DNA from: Gallaecimonas sp. GXIMD4217
GTDB lineage: Bacteria; Pseudomonadota; Gammaproteobacteria; Enterobacterales; Gallaecimonadaceae
Direction of reading: 5' to 3'
Length of the DNA: 64,000 nt
Assembly: GCF_038087665.1 (NCBI RefSeq)
Contig: NZ_CP149925.1
Span: forward strand, 2,728,870-2,792,869
Each line of letters begins with the position of its first letter. The first letter of the stretch is position 1. The notes beneath the pieces were generated by a model. That model was not told the DNA's origin and ran no database searches. It worked only from the letters and a program-made list of their open reading frames with translations. This document shows positions 1-7,900 of the stretch, one piece after another. The translations under genes and the position numbers were made by a program.

Positions 1-1952
1 TCCGTGGCCGGATCCAGGCTGGCGGTGGGCTCGTCCAGGATCAGTACCCTGGGCCTGAGCACCAGGGCCCGGGCCAGGGCCACCAGTTGCCGCTGGCCCC
101 GTGACAGCATCTGGCCGCCCTCGCCCACCCGCCGGGACAGGCCGGAGGCGTCCACGTCGGTAAAGGCGGACAGGCCGGCGGCCTCGGCCGCCTCTATGAC
201 CTGGGCGTCGCTGATGTCACCCAGGCCGAAGGCGATGTTGTCGCGGATGCTGCCGGACACCAGGCGGGCGTCCTGGGCCAGGTAGCCGATGCCGCGGCGC
301 AGATCCATGGGGTGGCGCTGGCGGATCTCCACGCCGTCTACCAGCAGGTTGCCGCTGCTGGGGTGGTAGAGCCCCATCATCAACCGGGCCAGGGTGGACT
401 TGCCGGAGCCGGTGCGGCCGATGATGCCGACCCGGCTGCCGGGCTTGATCAGCAGGTCCAGCTTCGACACGGCCGGCAGCTCGGTGTCGGGATAGCTGAA
501 TTCCACTCCGGCCAGGCGCAGCTCGCCCCGCTCTATGGGCCTGTGCAGGTGTGAGCGGCCGGTGCTGAGCTCGTCGGGCGCGGCCAGCTGCTGCTCCAGG
601 GAATCCAGGCCCATCTTGCCCTGCTGGTAGCGGGTGATGAGGCCGGCGGCCTGGGCAAAGGGCGACACCACCCGGGACGACAGCATCACTGTGGCGATGA
701 TGGCACCCAGGCTGCCCTCGCCTTCGGCAATGGCGTACACGCCCAGGATCACCACGGTGATGGTGGTGAGCTGGACCATGAGGTTGGACAGGCCCGACAG
801 GCGGTGCTGCAGATCCCGGGCCTGGTTCTGTACCAGGCCGAGGCGGGCGGTCAACAGCTCCCAGGTCTTCTGGCAGCGGCCCTCGGCGCCACAGGCCTTG
901 ATGAACTCCGGCATGGCCAGGATCTCGGCCAGCTGGCCCTGGCGGATGGCGGCCAGTTCGGCGCTGTCCAGCACCGTCTTGTGCATGGGCTTGGCCAGCA
1001 GCCAGGCCGCGCCCAGCAGCACCAGGGCGGCCAGCAGCGGCGCCACCACCACCCAGCCGCCGATGACGGCGATGATCAGCAGGAACAGCAGCGCAAAGGG
1101 CAGGTCAATCAGCAGCACCAGGGTCGAGGAGGTGATGAACTCCCGCACGTACTCGAAGTCCTGGAAACGCTTCAGGGCCTGGCCCAGGGAGCCGGGCCTG
1201 TTGACCAGCGGCTGCCCCAGCACCTTGCTCATCAGCACCTGTGCCAGCTTCTGTTCGGCCTGGCGGCCGGCCAAGTCCAGCAGCCGGGTGCGGGTCAGCC
1301 TGAGCACGCCGTCGAAGACGAAGGCGGTCAGGGCACCGGCGGCCAGTACCCAGAGGGTGTCGAAGGCCAGGTTCGGCACCACCCGGTCGTAGACGTTCAT
1401 GGAAAACAGCGGCACCACCAGCGCAAAGAGGTTGATGACCAGGGAGCCGATCAGGCAATCACGGTACAGCGACTTGTGCTGCCAGAGGGTCCGCCAGAAC
1501 AGGCCCGGGCGGCTGTCCACCGGGGCCTGTTCGGCATGGCCGTCACCGGCCTGCTGGAGCAGGAAGGCATAGCCCTGGTAAAGCTCGGCGAAGGCCTCCT
1601 GGCTCAGATCTTCCACCTGGCCCGACTCTGGGCGGTACAACCGTACCACCTGGCCCCATTCGGTGAGGATCCCGGCCTGGCGGTCCTTGAGCAGTACCAG
1701 CATCGGCAGGGCGTAGCGATCGAGCTGGCCCTGGGCCAGCTTGACCAGCCGGGCGGACAGGCCGCCCTTGCTGGCAACCCGGGGGAAGTAGTCCGGATCC
1801 AGCCGCTGCTCCGGCCCCAGCGGCACGCCGGCCAGCAGGGCCTGGTCGGACAGCGGCCGCCCCTCCTTGGCCAACAGCCATTTGAGGCAATCCAACAGGG
1901 GATCCGGTTGCTCGGCCCGGCCGAGCGACCACGCTTGGGTCTTCGCTTCCAT
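1..1952 (-). CDS. Type I secretion ABC transporter (LapB/HlyB-like), C-terminus cut by window edge
   Basis: Inner-membrane permease/ATPase expected to power export of the giant adhesin encoded just upstream. About 650 residues are visible and the reading frame is open to the left edge. An N-terminal C39-peptidase-like region (about residues 10-140) is followed by a transmembrane ABC domain (about 165-440) and a nucleotide-binding domain. The latter has Walker A GRTGSGKST near residue 512, signature LSRGQ near 616 and Walker B VLILDEPTASLD near 637. LapB-type proteins are about 720 residues, so roughly 70 are missing. The ATG lies 9 nt after the adhesin stop, so the two are probably one operon. 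Membrane-fusion and outer-membrane partners are not in the window. Family confidence is high; the link to the adhesin rests on adjacency. Confidence 0.93.
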   Translation of the reverse strand, partial: MEAKTQAWSLGRAEQPDPLLDCLKWLLAKEGRPLSDQALLAGVPLGPEQRLDPDYFPRVASKGGLSARLVKLAQGQLDRYALPMLVLLKDRQAGILTEWGQVVRLYRPESGQVEDLSQEAFAELYQGYAFLLQQAGDGHAEQAPVDSRPGLFWRTLWQHKSLYRDCLIGSLVINLFALVVPLFSMNVYDRVVPNLAFDTLWVLAAGALTAFVFDGVLRLTRTRLLDLAGRQAEQKLAQVLMSKVLGQPLVNRPGSLGQALKRFQDFEYVREFITSSTLVLLIDLPFALLFLLIIAVIGGWVVVAPLLAALVLLGAAWLLAKPMHKTVLDSAELAAIRQGQLAEILAMPEFIKACGAEGRCQKTWELLTARLGLVQNQARDLQHRLSGLSNLMVQLTTITVVILGVYAIAEGEGSLGAIIATVMLSSRVVSPFAQAAGLITRYQQGKMGLDSLEQQLAAPDELSTGRSHLHRPIERGELRLAGVEFSYPDTELPAVSKLDLLIKPGSRVGIIGRTGSGKSTLARLMMGLYHPSSGNLLVDGVEIRQRHPMDLRRGIGYLAQDARLVSGSIRDNIAFGLGDISDAQVIEAAEAAGLSAFTDVDASGLSRRVGEGGQMLSRGQRQLVALARALVLRPRVLILDEPTASLDPAT

Positions 1953-1961
1953 CAATGCGCC

Positions 1962-4900
1962 TTAGATGATGTGCTCGTCTTGTGGCACCAGCATAGCCAA
2001 ATCCATCGCGCCAGGCGCGCCCGCTCCGCTTTGTGGGGCGACCAGCAGCTCGATGCCGTCGGTCAGCTCGGAGCCGCCACCACCCTGCGCTTCGCTGCCC
2101 AGGGCACTCGGCACCGGGCTGGACGGCAGCAGCAGCTCCAGTTCGTTGTCTTCACTCAGCATAGCCTCGGGCGCCGGAGCACTGCTCTGCTGGGCCAGAT
2201 CCACGCCGGCGAAGCTGCTGGGGAACCAGTTGGCGTCGTCGCCACCCGAGGTCAGGGTCACCACCAGGTTGGCGGAGCTGGCATCGCCATCACCGTCCAC
2301 CAGCTGGTACTGGAACACCTCCTGGACATCCTCGGTGACGACACTGTCGCCATTGCTGACGTAGCGGAACTCGCCCAGCTGCTCGCCGCCCAGGAACAGG
2401 GACAGGGTGCCGTGACCGGTTACGATGGTCAGCTGCTGGCTGTCGGCGTCGTAACTGCCGCTGGCATCGCCCTGGCCACTGATCACCAGGTTGCCGTTGG
2501 CCAGCACCTTGAAGCTCTGGTCGCCGTAACCGACCTGGCTGATGTGGTCGGCGCCGTCGGCGCCCAGGTCGTCGTTGGCGAGCACGTTACCCTCGACGGC
2601 CACCTGGGGCACCAGATCCTGCAGGGTCTGGCTCAGGTCGCCGGAGTCGGCCAGCATGATGGCGTCGCCGCTGCTGTCGATCTGATCCAGGTAGGTGTCG
2701 GAGATGCCGTTGCCGATACCTATGGCATGGGCGGCCACCTCGGGATGCTCGGCCAGGAAGGCGCTCCAGTTGGCCAGGTACTGGTCCAGTTCGGTACCGT
2801 GATCAGATCCCGGGTTGCCGTCGGAGATGAAATAGGCCTTGGTGATTGCATCGCTGGCATCCTGGGCGCTCAGCCAGGCGTCCATGGCATCCAGCACGCT
2901 ATAGCTGGTGCCACCACCGGAGTAGAGGGCATCGATCACCTCCAACAGCTCGATGTAATCGCCGTCGCTGCTGGCGCTGAAGCTGAACTCCCCTTTGTAG
3001 GAAGGGCCTTCCCAGAACTCGTAGAACGCCACCGTGACCTGGGTGCCCAGCTCGGCGTAGGAGGCCAGCATGGCCTTGACCGCCGCCTTGGCATCGGCCA
3101 GACGCCGCCCTTCCATGCTGCCGGAGGTGTCCAGGGCGATGGCCAGGTTGATGGCCGGCATCTGGACGTTGAGCACATTGCCGGTGTCGTCATTGGCCTG
3201 GGCGCGCACGTCGTCGATGACGGTGACCTCGACCTCGGACTCGGCGGTGGCACCGGTGCGGTCTGCCGCCACTACCTTGATGCCGGATATGCTCAGTTCA
3301 TTGACGTCGATGTTGTGGGGGAAGGCGTCCAGCAGCTCTGCCTTGACCTGTACCTCGCCTTCGCTGCCGGCGGCGATGTCGTCCCAGTCCAGGCTCAGCT
3401 TGATGGCTTCCCGGCCCTGCAGGGTGCCGACCAGCTCGCCCTGGTCATTGAGCTGCCAATGCACGCTGGCATTGGTGCCCGCGACCTGGATGGCGTCGGT
3501 ATCGCCAAAGGCAAAGGCGTTGATGGCCTCGCTGCCGGCCTTGAAGCTGAGGGTGTCGAGGTCCTGCTCGCTGCCGCTGCGATAGAGGATGGCTTCGTCC
3601 ACACCCAGGGATACCAGGCTGCTCAGGGCCTCGGGCGCCACCGGCTCGCTGGCCTGCAGATCGACCACGAAGCTGTCGCTGCTGGTATCACCATCACTGT
3701 CGGTGACGGCGACATCGAAGTTCAGCTGTACGTCACCGGCGATGCTTTCGATGACGCCCAGGCTGGTGCCGGTGAAGCTGAAGCCTTCCTTGCTGTTGGA
3801 GGTCAGCTCGATATAGCTGATGGCACCAATATCACCGATAACATCGCCATTTTGGATATCCCCTTCGCCCAGCAGCCCAAAACTGCCATCTGCCCGAGTG
3901 CCATAGGCCTTGTAATGGCAGCTGGCGGTGCCATTGCCCGTGGTGGTCATATAGATGGCGGCGCTGGCGACGTCCTGCTGGAAGTCGATGGTCAGAACCT
4001 CGTCGGCATTGTGTTGGCCACCCACTATGGGGTTGTCCACACCATAGCCGCCGTTCTTGCCGTTGACCTTCAAAGAGCCGCTGCTGTCACGGCCATGGAG
4101 GGTAAAGACCAGGTTATCGTTAGGTGCGTCGGTGACATTGCCCTGGTCATCCACATAGCGCTCCTGCACCGGCGAATTGGGGCCATCGCCAAGCTGGGCT
4201 ATGGTGCGCTCGACCACCACGTCAATGGTGCCCACCATGTTCAGCTGATAGCTGTCGCTGTTGGGGTCGGCCGTTAACTCAAAGACGACGCTCTGGTTGC
4301 CGTTGCCGGTATAAGGCCCCGGATTTTCGCTGCTGTTGGTGTAGGCGATCAGCACACCCGGGTTGGCCGGATCCACATGGTAATAAATGGTCAGGCCACC
4401 GGAGGTTTCCCCCGAGTCGGCGAAGGTCACATCGGTGCCGTTCCAGCCGCTGACGTTGCCGGACAGGTCGGCACTGTAGTTGTCATCGGCGCCCTGGGTA
4501 TCCAGGGTGCCGGTGTAAGTGCCGGGGGCATTGCTGCCCTGCAGATCCTGGGCATCCGCCACCACCTGGTCGTCGGCCACATGGACGGTGACGGTGCCTT
4601 CAGCGCTGTCGCCGTCTGCTTCGCTGGCCACCACCTTGATGCCGCTGATGGTCAGGTTGTCGACACTGGCGTCATGGGGCAGGTTGTCCAGCAACTGGGC
4701 GGTCACGGCCACGCTGCCCGCGTCACCGGCGGCGATGGCGCCGCCCGCCAGGCTCAGCTTGATAAGGTCGGTGCCGTTCAAGCTGCCAATCAGGTTACCG
4801 TCGCCGTCCTGGGTCCAGGTCAGCTGGCCGTTCAGGCCCTGGATCTGGATGCCACTGGTGTCGCCAAAGGCAAAGCCGGTAATGGCCTCTCCCCCGGCGG

Positions 4901-7900
4901 TAAAGGCCAGGGTGGCAACTTCGCTGCCGGTGCTGCCATCTCGGGTTTGGGCCTCGTCCAGGTTCAGTATCACCGCATCTCCGCCGGTAAGTTCGCCGCT
5001 GCCGGTGATGGTGACGGTAACAACGGTGGTGGAGCCGTCGGTGAGGGTAACGGTGAACTCACGTACCACCTCTTCACCCTCGGCCAGGGCCTGCACCGCC
5101 TCGGCGTCGTTATCCAGCACGAAGGACCAGACGCCGTTCTCATCGACGGTGAAGGTGCCGTACTCGTTGCTCTGCTCGCCTGCCACAAAGGCCAGATCCG
5201 GGTTGTCCACATCGGTGGCGGTCAGCTCACCACCGGTAGTGAGGGTGACGTCTTCCTGAACGGCACCGGCATCGCTGGAAATGACCGGCAGATCGTCACT
5301 GCCTTCGATGGTAACGGTAACAACAGTGGTGGAGCCGTCGGTGAGGGTAACGGTGAACTCACGTACCACCTCTTCACCCTCGGCCAGGGCCTGCACCGCC
5401 TCGGCGTCGTTATCCAGCACGAAGGACCAGACGCCGTTCTCATCGACGCTGAAGGTGCCGTACTCGTTGCTCTGCTCGCCGGCCACAAAGGCCAGATCCG
5501 GGTTGTCCACATCGGTGGCGGTCAGCTCACCGCCCGTGCTCAGGGTGACGTCTTCCTCAACGGCGCCGGCGTCGCTGGAGATCACCGGCAGATCATCGCT
5601 ACCGCTGATGGTGACGGTAACGACGGTGGTGGAGCCATCGTTCAGAGTAACGGTGAACTCGCGCACCACCTCTTCACCCTCGGCCAGGGCCTGCACCGCC
5701 TCGGCGTCGTTATCCAGCACAAAGGACCAGACGCCGTTCTCATCGACGCTGAAGGTGCCGTACTCGTTGCTCTGCTCGCCTGCCACAAAGGCCAGATCCG
5801 GGTTGTCCACATCGGTGGCGGTAAGCTCACCGCCCGTGCTCAGGGTGACGTCTTCCTGGACGGCGCCGGCATCGTTGCTGATCACCGGCAGATCGTCGCT
5901 GCCGGTGATGGTGACGATAACGATGGTGGTGGAGCCGTCGGTGAGGGTAACGGTGAACTCACGTACCACCTCTTCACCCTCGGCCAGGGCCTGCACCGCC
6001 TCGGCGTCGTTATCCAGCACGAAGGACCAGACGCCGTTCTCATCGACGGTGAAGGTGCCGTACTCGTTGCTCTGCTCGCCTGCCACAAAGGCCAGATCCG
6101 GGTTGTCCACATCGGTGGCGGTCAGCTCACCACCGGTAGTGAGGGTGACGTCTTCCTGAACGGCGCCGGCATCGCTGGAAATGACCGGCAGATCGTCACT
6201 GCCTTCGATGGTAACGGTAACAACGGTGGTGGAGCCGTCGGTGAGGGTGACGGTGAACTCGCGCACCACCTCTTCACCCTCGGCCAGGGCCTGCACCGCC
6301 TCGGCGTCGTTATCCAGCACGAAGGACCAGACGCCGTTCTCGTCGACGGTGAAGGTACCGTATTCGTTGCTTTGCTCGCCGGCCACAAAGGCCAGCTCCG
6401 GGTTGTCCACATCGGTGGCGGTAAGCTCACCACCGGTAGTGAGGGTGACGTCTTCCTCAACGGCGCCGGCATCGCTGGAAATGACCGGCAGATCGTCACT
6501 GCCTTCGATGGTAACGGTAACGACTGTGGTGGAGCCGTCGGTGAGGGTGACGGTGAACTCACGAACCACCTCTTCGCCCTCGGCCAGGGCCTGCACCGCC
6601 TCGGCGTCGTTATCCAGCGCGAAGGACCAGACGCCGTTCTCGTCGACGGTGAAGGTACCGTATTCGTTGGTTTGCTCGCCGGCCACAAAGGCCAGATCAG
6701 GGTTGTCCACGTCGGTGGCGGTAAGCTCACCGCCCGTGCTCAGGGTGACGTCTTCCTCAACGGCGCCGGCGTCGCTGGAGATCACCGGCAGATCATCGCT
6801 ACCGCTGATGGTGACGGTAACGACGGTGGTGGAGCCATCGTTCAGAGTAACGGTGAACTCGCGCACCACCTCTTCACCCTCGGCCAGGGCCTGCACGGCC
6901 TCGGCGTCGTTATCCAGCACGAAGGACCAGACACCGTTCTCGTCGACGGTGAAGGTGCCGTATTCGTTGGCTTGCTCGCCTGCCACAAAGGCCAGATCCG
7001 GGTTGTCCACATCGGTGGCGGTAAGCTCACCACCGGTAGTGAGGGTGACGTCTTCCTCAACGGCGCCGGCGTCGCTGGAAATGACAGGGGCGTCGTCGCT
7101 GCCGGTGATGGTGACGGTAACGACGGTGGTGGAGCCATCGTTCAGAGTAACGGTGAACTCGCGCACCACCTCTTCGCCCTCGGCCAGGGCCTGGACCGCT
7201 TCGGCGTCGTTATCCAGCACGAAGGACCAGACGCCGTTCTCGTCGACGGTGAAGGTGCCGTATTCGTTGCTCTGCTCGCCGGCCACAAAGGCCAGATCCG
7301 GGTTGTCCACATCGGTGGCGGTCAGCTCACCGCCCGTGCTCAGGGTGACGTCTTCCTCAACGGCGCCGGCATCGCTGGAAATGACCGGCAGATCGTCACT
7401 GCCTTCGATGGTGACGGTAACGATGGTGGTGGAGCCGTCGCTCAGGGTAACGGTGAACTCGCGCACCACCTCTTCACCCTCGGCCAGGGCCTGCACGGCC
7501 TCGGCGTCGTTATCCAGCACAAAGCTCCAGACGCCGTTTTCATCGACGCTAAAGGTGCCGTATTCGTTGGCTTGCTCGCCTGCCACAAAGGCCAGATCCG
7601 GGTTGTCCACATCGGTGGCGGTAAGCTCACCACCGGTAGTGAGGGTGACGTCTTCCTGAACGGCGCCGGCATCGCTGGAAATGACCGGCAGATCGTCACT
7701 GCCTTCGATGGTAACGGTAACAACGGTGGTGGAGCCGTCGGTGAGGGTGACGGTGAACTCGCGCACCACCTCTTCACCCTCGGCCAGGGCCTGCACCGCC
7801 TCGGCGTCGTTATCCAGCACGAAGGACCAGACGCCGTTCTCGTCGACGGTGAAGGTACCGTATTCGTTGCTTTGCTCGCCGGCCACAAAGGCCAGCTCCG

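Noticed and set aside
804-4277. A 1157-residue plus-strand frame opposite the ABC transporter and adhesin end.
   Set aside because: Composition is an antisense shadow (Gln/His/Gly-rich); it crosses the boundary of two well-supported minus-strand genes.
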